From: Blastococcus sp. TF02-09
GTDB lineage: Bacteria; Actinomycetota; Actinomycetes; Mycobacteriales; Geodermatophilaceae
DNA length: 64,000 nt
Reading direction: 5' to 3'
Assembly: GCF_003319105.1 (NCBI RefSeq)
Contig: NZ_QOHH01000002.1
Coordinates: 434,001 to 498,000 of the forward strand
The first letter of the stretch is position 1. Every line of letters begins with the position of its first letter. The notes below the pieces were generated by a model. The model saw nothing but the letters and a program-made list of their open reading frames with translations. It did not search any database and was not told where the DNA came from. Shown here piece by piece: positions 40,185 through 49,828 of this stretch. The position numbers and the translations under genes are program-made.

Positions 40185-41528
40185 TCAGCACGCGCCGAGG
40201 TGGATGCCGCGGGCGTCGAGCCAGTCGACCGGGTCGACCTGCCCGCCGTACATCACGCCGTTCGGATGTGCCTCGAAGTGCAGGTGCGGCCCGGTGGACT
40301 GCCCGCGGTTGCCGACCTCGGCGATCTCCTCGCCGGCCCGCACCCGCTCCCCCGCCTGGACGAAGTACCGGTTCACGTGCCCGTAGACGGTGACGTAGCC
40401 GTCGTCGCCCAGGATGTAGACGGCGTAGCCGAAGCCGGTGGCCGTGCCGGCGCGCTGCACCACGCCGGAGTGGGCGCTGTAGACCGGCGTCCCGATGGGG
40501 GCGGCGATGTCCACGCCCCCGTGGAAGGTGCCCCACCGCCGGCCGAAGCAGCTCGACACCCGTCCCGACGTCGGCTGCACGTAGGACCCCGACGACACAC
40601 TGCCGCCGGATGCGCGGGACCCCCCGCTCGCGCCGTTGCGGGCCGCTGCCGCCGCCGCGGCGGCCTCGGCCGCGGCGCGCTGGGCGGCCGCCCGCTGCTC
40701 GGCCTCCTCGGCCGCCTTCTGCTGCTCCCACGCCAGGTGCGCGTTCCGCGCGCCCTGCAGGCGCAGCAGCTCGACGTTCGCGGCGTCGTACTGCTCCTCG
40801 TAGACGGCCTTCTGGGCCTCGATCTCCGCCTTCGCCCCCTGCTGGACCGCGACCTTCGCGTCGGCCTCGGACTTGGCCGCCTCCGCGGCCTCCTCGGCGG
40901 CGGCGCTCTCGTCCCGGGCGGCGCGCGCGTCGGCCTCTGCGGCGGCCTGGGCGATGCGGGCGGTCTCCATCGCGGCCAGCACGTCGACCTTGTCGGCGCC
41001 CACGTACTCCAGCATCGCGGCGCGCTCGATCAACTGGGACGGCCCCTGCGCGTCCAGCAGCGCGGCCGCGCCGCTGAATGCCGATCCGGACATGTAGCTG
41101 TCCCGGGAGAAGTGCGCGATCCGCGCCTGGGCGGCGGCGACGGCGGCCATCGCCTGCTCCAGCAGCGCGGCGGCGCGGTCGGCCTCGGCCTGGGCGGCCT
41201 GCAGCTGCTCGTTGGCCACCTCGTACGCGGTGCCGGCCGCCTCGGCCTGGAGGGCCAGGCGCTGCAGCTCGGCCTCCGCGGCGGTCACCAGCCCGGCGAT
41301 GCGCCCGACCTCGGCCGCGGCGGCGTCCTGCTGCGACTGGGCCGCGCCGATCTCGCTGTCCGTCGGGTTGGGCGGCGGGGGCGGCACGGCGAGCGCGGGG
41401 GCGGCGGTGCCGACGAGGGTCGCTCCGGCCAGGACCGCGACCAGCCCGGACCGGACCGAACGGGCCGGCCGGCGCCGGCGGGCGCCGGGGCGCTCGGTCG
41501 TCGCGGGCGACGGACGGCGCTGGAACAT
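40185..41528 (-). CDS. Secreted M23 peptidoglycan hydrolase/activator with long coiled coil
   Basis: 447 residues. Basic N-terminus and a signal peptide ending near residue 47 (AGATLVGTAAPALA). Residues ~55-290 are Ala/Glu/Gln-rich coiled coil in the style of RipC/NlpD/PcsB, with an AHFSRDSYMSGSAFSGAAAL block near 138. The C-terminal M23 LytM domain has HGGVDIAAP and HLHFEAHP, so the zinc ligands look intact. It probably cuts peptidoglycan cross-links during division or elongation. ATG at 41528; ribosome site weak. No ydaO-type riboswitch is seen upstream. Confidence 0.88.
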   Translation of the reverse strand: MFQRRPSPATTERPGARRRRPARSVRSGLVAVLAGATLVGTAAPALAVPPPPPNPTDSEIGAAQSQQDAAAAEVGRIAGLVTAAEAELQRLALQAEAAGTAYEVANEQLQAAQAEADRAAALLEQAMAAVAAAQARIAHFSRDSYMSGSAFSGAAALLDAQGPSQLIERAAMLEYVGADKVDVLAAMETARIAQAAAEADARAARDESAAAEEAAEAAKSEADAKVAVQQGAKAEIEAQKAVYEEQYDAANVELLRLQGARNAHLAWEQQKAAEEAEQRAAAQRAAAEAAAAAAAARNGASGGSRASGGSVSSGSYVQPTSGRVSSCFGRRWGTFHGGVDIAAPIGTPVYSAHSGVVQRAGTATGFGYAVYILGDDGYVTVYGHVNRYFVQAGERVRAGEEIAEVGNRGQSTGPHLHFEAHPNGVMYGGQVDPVDWLDARGIHLGAC

Positions 41529-41828
41529 GACTGGCTCCCGGGGAAGGGGAAGGGGGTGTGGTGCCCGACGAGAGTCGCAGCGTCACCGCCAGTCACATAG
41601 GCAACACGCGCAACCTCGGACACGCCGCGCCAACTTCGATCAGTCACCGCCACGGCACGGTCGGTATGTCGACACGGCGGGTCGGCGAGGGCCTTCGCCC
41701 GGCGCCGTCGGGTGGGCGCGCACCCGACCGCGCGGTGGAGCAGCGAGCCGCGCGGTCGACGGCGAGGGCGGCTGCCGCACCGCAGGGTCGAGGTCGTGCA
41801 CCGCGGCCGGACGACTGGCCCGACGAGC
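41529..41828. other. Intergenic region between M23 gene and ABC operon
   Basis: 300 bp without a gene. It holds an 8-bp perfect hairpin (GTCGGGTG/CACCCGAC, about 41708-41729), probably the terminator of the ABC operon, and must contain the promoter of the M23 peptidase. No riboswitch pattern found. Confidence 0.4.
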
Positions 41829-42638
41829 TCAGGTGGCGGGGCGCTCCAGCTCGTGCGCCAGCTGGTCCAGCTCCGCGCCGCCGGCCATGAGCCGGGTGAG
41901 CTCGTCCCGGCTCACGTCGGCCTTCGCGAACGACCCCAGGCTGCGCCCCCGGTTGAGCACCAGGAACCGGTCCCCCACCGGGTGCGCGTGGTGCGGGTTG
42001 TGGGTGATGAGCACGACGCCCACCCCGCGGTCGCGGGCCCGCGCCACGTACCGGAGGACGACGCCGGCCTGCTTCACGCCCAGGGCGGAGGTGGGCTCGT
42101 CCAGGATCAGCACCCGGGCGCCGAAGTGCACCGCGCGCGCGATGGCCACCGACTGGCGTTCACCACCGGAGAGCGTGCCCACCGGCTGGTCGGGGTCGCG
42201 GATGTCGATGCCCATCGCGGCCAGCTCGCGGCGGGTGGTCTCCTTCGCCGTCGCGGCGTCGAACCGCCGGAACGGGCCCCGGCCCTTCGTGGGCTCCGCG
42301 CCGAGGAAGAAGTTCCGCCAGATCGCCATGAGCGGGATCATCGCGAGGTCCTGGTAGACGGTGGCGATGCCGGCGTCCAGCGCCTCGCGGGGCGAGCCGA
42401 AGTCGGCCGGCCGCCCGTCCAGCAGCAACTGCCCGCGGTCGGCGCGGTGCACGCCCGCGAGGATCTTGATCAGCGTGGACTTGCCCGCCCCGTTGTCGCC
42501 CAGCACGCAGGTCACCTCGCCCGCGCGCACGGTGGTGCTGACGCCGTCGAGGGCGATGACCGAGCCGTAGTCCTTGCCGACGTCGCGGAGCTCGAGCAGG
42601 GGTGCGTCGGTCGTCGGTCGGGCGGGGAGGGGAGTCAC
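41829..42638 (-). CDS. Sugar ABC transporter ATP-binding protein, single-domain
   Basis: 269 residues. Walker [10 protein letters not shown] (~46), Q loop [13 protein letters not shown], signature [13 protein letters not shown] (~158), Walker [13 protein letters not shown] (~180), switch His in ITHNPHH. It has one nucleotide-binding domain, as in FrcA-type fructose/ribose systems, rather than the fused pair of RbsA/XylG. Works as a dimer with the permease encoded upstream (overlap GTGA). GTG at 42638. Confidence 0.92.
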   Translation of the reverse strand: MTPLPARPTTDAPLLELRDVGKDYGSVIALDGVSTTVRAGEVTCVLGDNGAGKSTLIKILAGVHRADRGQLLLDGRPADFGSPREALDAGIATVYQDLAMIPLMAIWRNFFLGAEPTKGRGPFRRFDAATAKETTRRELAAMGIDIRDPDQPVGTLSGGERQSVAIARAVHFGARVLILDEPTSALGVKQAGVVLRYVARARDRGVGVVLITHNPHHAHPVGDRFLVLNRGRSLGSFAKADVSRDELTRLMAGGAELDQLAHELERPAT

Positions 42639-43720
42639 CGGCGGGCCGCCTCTGCGTAGCGGCGCACCAGCCGGTTGGCCAGCACTGCGAGCAGCAGCAT
42701 CGCGCCGAGGAAGAAGTAGAACCAGTCGGCGTCCCAGCGCAGGTAGGGGATGCCGAGCTGGGTCATGCCGAAGATCAGCGCACCCAGCGAGGCGCCGATC
42801 GCCGAGCCGAACCCGCCGGTGAGCAGGCAGCCGCCGATGACGGCCGCGACGATGTAGATGAGCTCCTGGCCGGTGCCGGTGTTGGCCTGCACGGAGGTCA
42901 GCCGGACCGCCAGCGTGGTGCCGACGAACCAGGCCGCCGTCGCCGTGGTCATGAACAGCGTGATCGTCGTCCGCCGCGCCGGGACGCCCACGTTGCGGGC
43001 CGCGACCTCGTCACCGCCGGTGGCGAACACCCAGTTGCCGAAGCGGGTGCGCAGCAGCACCCAGGTGGCCAGCGCGGTGAACAGCACCCACCAGAGGACG
43101 GCGACGCGCACCTCGGCCCCGAGCACCGTCATGCGCGAGGCGAAGACCCACTCGGCGCTCGCGTACCCGGGCACCGAGGCCAGCCCGCCGGCGGTGACCG
43201 TGCCGGTGAGGTATTTCGTCATGCCCAGGTTGAGGCCCTGGAGCATCAGGAAGGTGCCCAGCGTGATGATGAAACTGGGCAGGCCGGTGCGGGTGACCAG
43301 CCAGCCGTTGAAGAAGCCGAGCAGCAGGGCCACTCCCAGCGAGACGGCGATGGCCACCCAGATGTTCTGCTCGAACTCGACGGCGACGATGGCCACGACC
43401 AGCGCCGTCGTCCCCGTCATGACGCCGGCCGACAGGTCGAAGCGCCCGCCGATCATCAGCAGGGCGACGGCGACCGCCATGATGCCGAGCGTCGAGGCCG
43501 GATCCAGCCAGTTGGCGATGCCCCGCGCGGAGCGGAAGACGTCGGACTGCACGGCGAAGAAGGCGAAGACCGCGATGGCGCCGACCAGCGCACCGAGCTC
43601 CGGCTTGACCAGCAGGCGGCGCAGCGGGCCGACGGCGCTCAGCCGCTCGTCGGCCCGCCGCGTCGACGGCTCGCCCGCCGCGCCGGTGCCGACCGGCTGC
43701 GGCGCCCCCGCGGTGCTCAG
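42635..43720 (-). CDS. Sugar ABC transporter permease (RbsC/FrcC-like), probable CTG start
   Basis: 361 residues, about ten helices. The family features include [19 protein letters not shown] (~65), [12 protein letters not shown] (~135) and [11 protein letters not shown] (~225, EAA-type coupling loop). No ATG, GTG or TTG occurs in frame before the first helix. The CTG at 43720 overlaps the binding-protein stop (CTGA), mirroring the four-base overlap at the other end of the gene, so CTG is the likeliest start. Confidence 0.87.
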   Translation of the reverse strand: MSTAGAPQPVGTGAAGEPSTRRADERLSAVGPLRRLLVKPELGALVGAIAVFAFFAVQSDVFRSARGIANWLDPASTLGIMAVAVALLMIGGRFDLSAGVMTGTTALVVAIVAVEFEQNIWVAIAVSLGVALLLGFFNGWLVTRTGLPSFIITLGTFLMLQGLNLGMTKYLTGTVTAGGLASVPGYASAEWVFASRMTVLGAEVRVAVLWWVLFTALATWVLLRTRFGNWVFATGGDEVAARNVGVPARRTTITLFMTTATAAWFVGTTLAVRLTSVQANTGTGQELIYIVAAVIGGCLLTGGFGSAIGASLGALIFGMTQLGIPYLRWDADWFYFFLGAMLLLAVLANRLVRRYAEAARR

Positions 43721-44703
43721 CGCGTGCCGGCCGAGGCGAGGTCGGCGATCTCGTCGACGTTCGTGGAGTCGACGATGCCGGGGCCGGTGAGCACCGGCTG
43801 CCCGCCGCCGACGGTGTTCAGGTTCTCCGCGTAGAGCTGCAGCATCACGATCGGCAGGTAGCCCTGCTCGTACTGCTGCTGGTCGACGGCGAAGGCGATC
43901 GACCCGTCCTGGATGCCGCTGATCACGTCCTGGTTGAGGTCGAAGGTGGCGACGGCGGCGTCCGAGCCGGCGTCGGCCAGGGACTCGGCGGCCACCGCGG
44001 CGACGGCGGAGTTGAGGGTGAGCACCGCGTCGATCGCCGGGTCGCTCTGCAGCTGCGAGGTGATGGTCGACTGCGCCCCGGTGAGGTCGTTGATGTCGAC
44101 CTGCAGGGTGCGGACCTCGGTGCCCAGCCCGGTGCTGGCGCCGTCGCAGCGCTGCTCGAGCCCGATGTTGCCGGCCTCGTGGATCACGCACAGCACGGAG
44201 CGCGCGCCGTCCTCGGCGAGCTCGCGACCGGCGCCCTCGCCGGCGATCGCCTCGTCCTGGCCGACGTGCCCGATGGCGCCGAACTCCGTCGAGCGGTCGC
44301 CGCCGGAGTTGATGGTGACCACGGGGATGCCGGCGGCCACCGCGGCCTCCACCGAGTCCTGGAGGGCGTCGGGGTTGGCCATCGAGACCACGATCCCGTC
44401 CACGCCCTGGTTCACCGCGGCGTCGATGAGCTGCGCCTGGCGCGTGGGGTCGCCGTCGCTCTGGTAGTCGACGTCGATGCCGAGGTCCTCGCCGGCGGCC
44501 TCGGCGCCGTTCTGCACGACGTCCCAGAACGCGTCGCCGGCCGAGCCGTGCGTGATGACCGAGAAGCTGAGGTCGCCGTCCCCGCCGCCGCCGCTCTCGG
44601 AGCCACCGCCGTCGCCGCCGGACTCGTTGCTGTCGGTGGTGCACGACGCCAGCAGGAGCGGCGCGGCCAGCGCGATCGCGAGCAGTCGCCTGGGTGCGGG
44701 CAT
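43717..44703 (-). CDS. Sugar-binding lipoprotein of the ABC transporter
   Basis: 328 residues. Signal peptide ends in lipobox LLLASC, then a Gly/Ser/Asp linker of ~25 residues, then a periplasmic-binding-protein type 1 (RbsB-like) domain: LSFSVITHGSAGDAFWDVVQ, VDGIVVSMANPDAL, GIPVVTINSGGD, AVATFDLNQDVI. The ligand is a sugar or polyol, not determinable by eye. ATG at 44703 with AGGAGG upstream. First gene of the three-gene transporter operon. Confidence 0.92.
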   Translation of the reverse strand: MPAPRRLLAIALAAPLLLASCTTDSNESGGDGGGSESGGGGDGDLSFSVITHGSAGDAFWDVVQNGAEAAGEDLGIDVDYQSDGDPTRQAQLIDAAVNQGVDGIVVSMANPDALQDSVEAAVAAGIPVVTINSGGDRSTEFGAIGHVGQDEAIAGEGAGRELAEDGARSVLCVIHEAGNIGLEQRCDGASTGLGTEVRTLQVDINDLTGAQSTITSQLQSDPAIDAVLTLNSAVAAVAAESLADAGSDAAVATFDLNQDVISGIQDGSIAFAVDQQQYEQGYLPIVMLQLYAENLNTVGGGQPVLTGPGIVDSTNVDEIADLASAGTR

Positions 44704-44826
44704 GGCAGTCCTCCTGTGTGCTGCGGAGGTGCCCTCCGCCGGGTGTCCAACGGGACATGATGCCTGGCCGCGCGGCGCAGTTCCTGCCCGGCCGGTGCGA
44801 CTCTCCGGGACCGCCTGCCGTCGTCC

Positions 44827-44832
44827 TAGGCT
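44827..44832 (+). promoter_or_regulatory. -10 element of a leaderless promoter (TAGGCT)
   Basis: TAGGCT, six bases, then the GTG at 44839. Confidence 0.6.
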
Positions 44833-44838
44833 CGGGGC

Positions 44839-45903
44839 GTGGAGATCTTGCGCTCGGGTCACGAGCAGGTCGTCTTCTGCAGCGACCCGGCATCGGGGCT
44901 CCGGGCGATCATCGCCGTCCACTCGACGGCCCTGGGCCCGGCGCTGGGCGGTACCCGCTTCCACCCCTACGCCACCGAGGACGACGCCGTCGCCGACGCG
45001 CTGCGCCTGTCGCGGGCCATGTCGTACAAGAACAGCCTGGCCGGGCTGGACCTCGGCGGCGGCAAGGCGGTGATCATCGGCGACCCCCGGACGGACAAGA
45101 CCGAGGCGTTGCTGCGCGCCTACGGCCGGTTCGTCGAGGCGCTCGGCGGGCGCTACCTGACGGCCTGCGACGTCGGCACCTTCAACGCCGACCTCGACGT
45201 CGTCGCCCGGGAGACGCGCTTCGCGCACGGTCGCTCGCTGGCCTACGGCGGCTGCGGCGACTCCTCGGTGCTCACCGCCTACGGCGTCTTCCAGGGCATG
45301 CGGGCGGCCGCGGAGCACTGCTGGGGGCAGCCCTCGCTGACCGGCCGCACCGTGGCGGTGGCCGGCGTCGGCAAGGTCGGCTCCGAGCTCGTCGACCTGC
45401 TCGTGGCCGACGGCGCCGAGCTCGTCATCACCGACGTTGACGCCGCCGCGGTCGACCGGGTGCGCGCCCGCCACCCCCAGGTGCGGGCCGTGGCCGACAC
45501 CGCCGAGCTGGTCGGCACGCCGCACGACGTCTACGCGCCCTGCGCCCTCGGCGGCGCGCTGGACCCGGGCACGGTGGCCGCGCTGCCGGCCCGCATCGTC
45601 TGCGGCGGCGCCAACAACCAGCTCGCCGCGCCCGAGATCGCCGACCAGCTCGTCGCCCGCGGGATCCTGTACGCCCCCGACTACCTGGTGAACGCCGGCG
45701 GCGTCATCCAGGTCGAGGACGAGCGGCACGGCTTCTCCTTCCCGCGGGCGCAGGCGCGGGCCGCAGGGATCTTCGACGTCGCCCTTCGGGTGTTCCGGGC
45801 GGCCGACGCCGAGGGGGTCCCGCCCGTCGTCGCGGCCGACCGGCTCGCCGAGGAGCGCATGCGCTCGGTCGGCCGGCTGGCCACCCTCCGCCTGCCCGGC
45901 TGA
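44839..45903 (+). CDS. Glu/Leu/Phe/Val dehydrogenase, valine/leucine type
   Basis: 354 residues. Substrate-binding and catalytic lysines are in [19 protein letters not shown] (Lys64 and Lys76). The NAD-binding Rossmann motif is [13 protein letters not shown] (~175). The short length and GGGK pattern fit leucine/valine dehydrogenases of actinobacteria, which deaminate branched-chain amino acids to 2-oxo acids for catabolism or fatty-acid priming. GTG start with a leaderless promoter; stands alone, divergent from the ABC operon. Confidence 0.92.
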   Translation: MEILRSGHEQVVFCSDPASGLRAIIAVHSTALGPALGGTRFHPYATEDDAVADALRLSRAMSYKNSLAGLDLGGGKAVIIGDPRTDKTEALLRAYGRFVEALGGRYLTACDVGTFNADLDVVARETRFAHGRSLAYGGCGDSSVLTAYGVFQGMRAAAEHCWGQPSLTGRTVAVAGVGKVGSELVDLLVADGAELVITDVDAAAVDRVRARHPQVRAVADTAELVGTPHDVYAPCALGGALDPGTVAALPARIVCGGANNQLAAPEIADQLVARGILYAPDYLVNAGGVIQVEDERHGFSFPRAQARAAGIFDVALRVFRAADAEGVPPVVAADRLAEERMRSVGRLATLRLPG

Positions 45904-46057
45904 CGGGGCGCGTCCCCGTCCGGGGGAGGGGACGTGTGCTCACCGTGGACGCGTGTCGTAAGGTTGTCCGAGACACAGTCACTCAGTCGGGGTCGCCACG
46001 CGGGCCGTCCAGCCGCGGGCTGGGCCGCCGTACTCCGGTAACGAGGGGGTCGAGCCA

Positions 46058-46285
46058 ATGGGGCGCGGCCGAGCGAAGGCCAAGCAGACACGCGTGGCCC
46101 GTGAGCTCAAGTACAGCTCACCCAACACCGACCTCACCGCGCTGCAGCGCGAGTTGGCCGGGTCGTCGTCGACCTACACCGCGCCGAGCGCGGCCACGGA
46201 CGACGACGACGAGGATGAGGACGACGAGTACGCCGACCGCTGGGCGGACGACGACTCCGGAGACGACTGGGCCGCCACCCGCTGA
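46058..46285 (+). CDS. DUF3073 family protein
   Basis: 75 residues. The basic N-terminus MGRGRAKAKQTRVARELKYS and the following SPNTDLTALQREL are the hallmark of DUF3073; the C-terminal half is an extremely acidic Asp/Glu run. Found throughout actinobacteria, next to purM or purF; function unknown. GAGGGGG precedes the ATG. A TAAGGT at about 45958-45963 could be its -10. Convergent with purM across a strong terminator. Confidence 0.92.
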   Translation: MGRGRAKAKQTRVARELKYSSPNTDLTALQRELAGSSSTYTAPSAATDDDDEDEDDEYADRWADDDSGDDWAATR

Positions 46286-46316
46286 CGCGGCGACGCTGAA
46301 CCTGCTCCTCTGACGC

Positions 46317-46351
46317 GAGAGCACCGCCTTCCTCGGGGAGGCGGTGCTCTC
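46317..46351. terminator. 13-bp hairpin terminator
   Basis: GAGAGCACCGCCT (46317-46329) pairs perfectly with 46339-46351 around a 9-nt loop, between the convergent DUF3073 and purM genes. Confidence 0.75.
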
Positions 46352-46364
46352 GTGTGCCCTCCGG

Positions 46365-46386
46365 GGACTTTCGGTACCGAAAGTCC
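46365..46386. repeat. 22-bp perfect palindrome at the purM end
   Basis: GGACTTTCGGTACCGAAAGT plus CC reads the same on both strands, with no spacer. It begins 5 bp after the purM stop (minus strand) and could form a 9-bp hairpin with a GTAC loop, i.e. a purM terminator, or be a protein-binding site. Confidence 0.7.
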
Positions 46387-46391
46387 GCTGG

Positions 46392-47456
46392 TCAGCGGTA
46401 GGTGCCGACGAGGCGCGCGGCGGGGGCGGTGGCGTCCGTGCGCTCCTGCAGCGTGCCGGCCACCCAGGACGGCACGCCCGTGGCGGTGAGCTGCGCGACG
46501 ACGCCGTCGGCTACCTCCGGAGCGACCGCGGCGACCATGCCGACCCCGCAGTTGAACGCGCGCTCGGACTCCTCGCGGGGGACGCCGTGCTCCTCGAGCA
46601 GGTGCACCGCCGGGGGCAGCGCCCACGTCGAGCGGTCCAGCACCGCCTCGAGCCCGTCCGGCACGACGCGGGCGGTGTTGCCGGCCAGGCCCCCGCCGGT
46701 GATGTGCGCGAAGGCGTGCACCGCCCCGACGCCGTGCCGGGCGACCAGCGCCAGGCAGTCGCGGGCGTAGATGCGGGTCGGCTCCAGCAGCTCCTCCCCC
46801 AGCGGGCGCGAGAGCCCGGCCGGGGTGGCGTGCAGGTCCAGACCGGCAGCGGCGACGACGCGGCGCACCAGCGAGTAGCCGTTGGAGTGGAACCCGGACG
46901 ACGCCATGGCCACGACGGCGTCGCCCTCGCGCACGCGCTCCGGGCCGAGGACGGCGTCGGCCTCCACCACGCCCACGGCGGTGGCGGCGAGGTCGTACTC
47001 GTCGGCGTCCATCAGGTCGCCGTGCTCGGCGGTCTCCCCGCCCACCAGGGCCGCGCCGGCGAGCGTGCAGCCCGCGGCGATGCCCGTGACGATCGCGGCG
47101 ATCCGCTCCGGCACGACCTTGCCGCAGGCCACGTAGTCCTGGAGGAACAGCGGCTCGGCGCCGCAGGCGACCAGGTCGTCGACGACCATGGCGACCAGGT
47201 CGATGCCCACGGTGTCGTGCCGGTCCAGCTGCCGGGCCAGCGCGATCTTCGTGCCGACGCCGTCGGTGGAGGAGGCCAGCAGCGGCTTCCGGTACTTCTG
47301 CACGTCGAGGGCGAACAGCCCGGCGAAGCCGCCCAGGCCGCCCACCACCTCGGGCCGGTTGGTCTTCTCGACCGCGGCCTTCATCAGCGTGACCGCGCGC
47401 TCGCCGGCGTCGATGTCGACGCCGGAGGCCGCGTAGGTGAACGTCCCCTCGGTCAC
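46392..47456 (-). CDS. purM: Phosphoribosylformylglycinamidine cyclo-ligase (AIR synthetase)
   Basis: 354 residues, usual length. Converts FGAM to AIR with ATP, fifth step of purine synthesis. Visible: YAASGVDIDAG, the ATP-loop STDGVGTKIALA (~63), GIDLVAMVVDDLVACGAEPLFLQDY in pieces near 85-105, GGETAEH (~140), SSGFHSNGYSLVR (~187), HITGGGLAGN (~247). Start overlaps the purF stop by four bases, so purF-purM form an operon. Confidence 0.97.
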   Translation of the reverse strand: MTEGTFTYAASGVDIDAGERAVTLMKAAVEKTNRPEVVGGLGGFAGLFALDVQKYRKPLLASSTDGVGTKIALARQLDRHDTVGIDLVAMVVDDLVACGAEPLFLQDYVACGKVVPERIAAIVTGIAAGCTLAGAALVGGETAEHGDLMDADEYDLAATAVGVVEADAVLGPERVREGDAVVAMASSGFHSNGYSLVRRVVAAAGLDLHATPAGLSRPLGEELLEPTRIYARDCLALVARHGVGAVHAFAHITGGGLAGNTARVVPDGLEAVLDRSTWALPPAVHLLEEHGVPREESERAFNCGVGMVAAVAPEVADGVVAQLTATGVPSWVAGTLQERTDATAPAARLVGTYR

Positions 47457-48991
47457 GGGCGGAGCAGGGCGTCCTCGGCGCCGCCGGGGACCGTGGCGCT
47501 ACCGGCCTGCTGACCGGTCCAGCCGGTGAGCGCCCGGTTGCCGATGCCCTCGAGCACGTGCTTGCCGAGCACCTCGGGCTGCTCCAGCGGGATCGGGTAC
47601 GTCCCGGTGAAGCAGGCGGTGCACAGCCGGTTGGCCGGCTGCTCGGTCGCGGCGATGAGCCCCTGCTCGGAGACGTAGCCGAGCGAGTCGGCGTTGATCG
47701 AGGCGCGCACGCCGTCGATGTCCAGGCCGTTGGCGACCAGCTCGGCCGGGCTGGCGAAGTCGATGCCGTAGAAGCACGGCCACTTCACCGGCGGCGAGGC
47801 GATGCGGACGTGCACCTCGACGGCGCCGGCCTCGCGCAGCATGCGCACCAGGGCGCGCTGGGTGTTGCCGCGGACGATCGAGTCGTCGACGACCACCAGG
47901 CGCTTGCCGCGGATGACGTCGCGCAGCGGGTTGAGCTTCAGCCGGATGCCCAGCTGCCGGATGGTCTGGCTCGGCTGGATGAACGTGCGGCCGACGTAGG
48001 AGTTCTTGACCAGGCCCAGGCCGTACGGGATGCCCGAAGCCTGGGCGTAGCCGACGGCAGCCGGGGTGCCCGACTCCGGGACCGGGATGACCAGGTCGGA
48101 CTCGACCGGGTGCTCCTGGGCCAGCCGGCGGCCGATCTCGACCCGGGCCGCGTGCACGCCGCGGCCGGAGATCGTGGTGTCCGGCCGGGCGAGGTAGACG
48201 TACTCGAAGACGCAGCCCTTGGGCTGGGCCGGCGCGAAGTGCTGGCTGCGCAGCCCGTTCTCGTCGATGGCGATCAGCTCGCCGGGCTCGACCTCGCGGA
48301 CCACCGAGGCGCCCACGATGTCCAGCGCGGCGGTCTCGCTGGCCACGACCCAGCCTCGCTCCAGCCGGCCCAGCACCAGCGGACGCACGCCCTGCGGGTC
48401 GCGGGCGGCGTAGAGGGTGTCCTCGTCCATGAACGTGAGGCTGAACGCGCCGCGCAGCTGCGGCAGCACCTCCATCGCGGCGGCCTCGACCGAGAGGTCG
48501 GGGCGGGCAGCGACGAGCGCGGTGATCAGGTCGGAGTCGTTGGTCGCCACGAAGGCACCGGGCACCCCGGCGTCGGCGGCCTTGACGGCCAGCTCGGCGG
48601 TGTTGACCAGGTTCCCGTTGTGGCACAGCGCCAGGCCGGTGCCGGCCTCGGTCGTGCGGAACGTCGGCTGCGCGTTCTCCCAGGTGGAGGCACCGGTCGT
48701 GGAGTAGCGGGTGTGGCCGACCGCCTGGTGGCCCCGCAGGCTGCCCAGCGTCGCCTCGTCGAAGACCTGGCTGACCAGCCCGAGGTCCTTGTAGACGACG
48801 ACGGACGTGCCGTCGGACACCGCGATGCCGGCCGCCTCCTGACCGCGGTGCTGGAGGGCGTACAGACCGAAATAGGTCAGCTTCGCAACCTCCTCCCCCG
48901 GCGCCCAGACACCGAAGACGCCACAGGCGTCCTGGGGTCCGGGAGAGTGGGGGTCGAGGTCGTGCGTCAGCCGTCCATCACCGCGAGGCAC
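47453..48991 (-). CDS. purF: Amidophosphoribosyltransferase
   Basis: 512 residues. Catalyses the committing step, PRPP plus glutamine to phosphoribosylamine. The N-terminal nucleophile Cys23 lies in DACGVFGVWAPG after a 22-residue propeptide that should be removed. Glutaminase motifs RYSTTGAS and CHNGNLVN follow. The PRPP-binding loop is VVVDDSIVRGNT (~365). The C-terminal Cys residues (CTACFTG and others) fit the Fe-S type. GTG at 48991 with a leaderless promoter. Confidence 0.97.
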   Translation of the reverse strand: MPRGDGRLTHDLDPHSPGPQDACGVFGVWAPGEEVAKLTYFGLYALQHRGQEAAGIAVSDGTSVVVYKDLGLVSQVFDEATLGSLRGHQAVGHTRYSTTGASTWENAQPTFRTTEAGTGLALCHNGNLVNTAELAVKAADAGVPGAFVATNDSDLITALVAARPDLSVEAAAMEVLPQLRGAFSLTFMDEDTLYAARDPQGVRPLVLGRLERGWVVASETAALDIVGASVVREVEPGELIAIDENGLRSQHFAPAQPKGCVFEYVYLARPDTTISGRGVHAARVEIGRRLAQEHPVESDLVIPVPESGTPAAVGYAQASGIPYGLGLVKNSYVGRTFIQPSQTIRQLGIRLKLNPLRDVIRGKRLVVVDDSIVRGNTQRALVRMLREAGAVEVHVRIASPPVKWPCFYGIDFASPAELVANGLDIDGVRASINADSLGYVSEQGLIAATEQPANRLCTACFTGTYPIPLEQPEVLGKHVLEGIGNRALTGWTGQQAGSATVPGGAEDALLRP

Positions 48992-48997
48992 CCGCCC

Positions 48998-49003
48998 ACC
49001 GTA
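48998..49003 (-). promoter_or_regulatory. -10 element of the purF leaderless promoter (TACGGT)
   Basis: TACGGT on the minus strand, six bases, then GTG at 48991. Confidence 0.55.
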
Positions 49004-49124
49004 CCGGCGCGGGGACCGTTCCCGGGCGCCGGTGGGGTGGATCCGGTCACCCCTCCGGCATGTCCGCCCTGCTCATCGCCGGTGTCGCACACGGGAACCG
49101 GTCGAGCGGGTCGCGCGTTGAGTC

Positions 49125-49817
49125 GTGTCCGCCGTCGCCCCGGAGGTCGCCGTGCCCGTCGCCGTCCCGTCCGCGTCCGCCCCCGCCACGTGGCCCGTGC
49201 CTTCCCCGTCCGCGCAGGCCGACCGCCTCGTGGCCCTGGGTGTGCACGAACGCGCGGGCCTCGCCGCCGCCGAGCTGCGGTCGGCCGCCGGTGCCGCGAC
49301 CGAGGGCGCGCTGCTCGTCGTCTCCCCCGCGCTGGCCCCGCCCTCGGTGCTGGCCCCGCTGCTGTGCCTGGACGGGCGGCCCGGTTTCGTCGTCGAGGAC
49401 ATGACCGACGTGGACGCCTTCGCGCCGCAGCCGCCCATCGTCCTGCCGGACGACCCGGTCTACGCCGTCGCCGGCCTGGACCGCGGCGACGCGATGGCCG
49501 GCTGGAGCCCGGACGAGGCGCTGCCCGCGATCGTCGGCGCCGACCGGACGCCGCTGACGCTGGGCGAGGGCATCGCCTGGCTGCTGCAGTGCCCCGACGT
49601 CCTGGCGCGCAACGCCTGCTTCATGACCATCGGCTCGCGGCTGCGCCGTCCGGACGGGCGGCTGGACGCGCGCACGCCCGCGCTGTGGATCAGCAACGGC
49701 ACCGGACGGGACGGGAACGCGCGCACGGGCGCCCCCAAGGTCGGCTGGTGCTGGGCGGGCAACCGGCACACCTGGCTCGGCTTCGCCTCCGCCGCCCGCC
49801 GCGAGCCGCTCGCCTGA
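49125..49817 (+). CDS. DUF5701-like protein
   Basis: 230 residues, no signal peptide. The C-terminal block is distinctive: WSPDEALPAIVGADRTPLTL, EGIAWLLQ, NACFMTIGSRLR, then PALWISNG and GWCWAGNRHTWLGFASAA. I believe this is DUF5701, whose function is unknown. GTG at 49125. Converges on the MBL gene at 49829 with only 11 bp between. Confidence 0.72.
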   Translation: MSAVAPEVAVPVAVPSASAPATWPVPSPSAQADRLVALGVHERAGLAAAELRSAAGAATEGALLVVSPALAPPSVLAPLLCLDGRPGFVVEDMTDVDAFAPQPPIVLPDDPVYAVAGLDRGDAMAGWSPDEALPAIVGADRTPLTLGEGIAWLLQCPDVLARNACFMTIGSRLRRPDGRLDARTPALWISNGTGRDGNARTGAPKVGWCWAGNRHTWLGFASAARREPLA

Positions 49818-49828
49818 CCCCCAGGCGG

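Noticed and set aside
41529-41828. c-di-AMP (ydaO) riboswitch before the M23 peptidase
   Set aside because: Such riboswitches often precede actinobacterial cell-wall hydrolases, but I could not find the conserved core; only a short hairpin is present.
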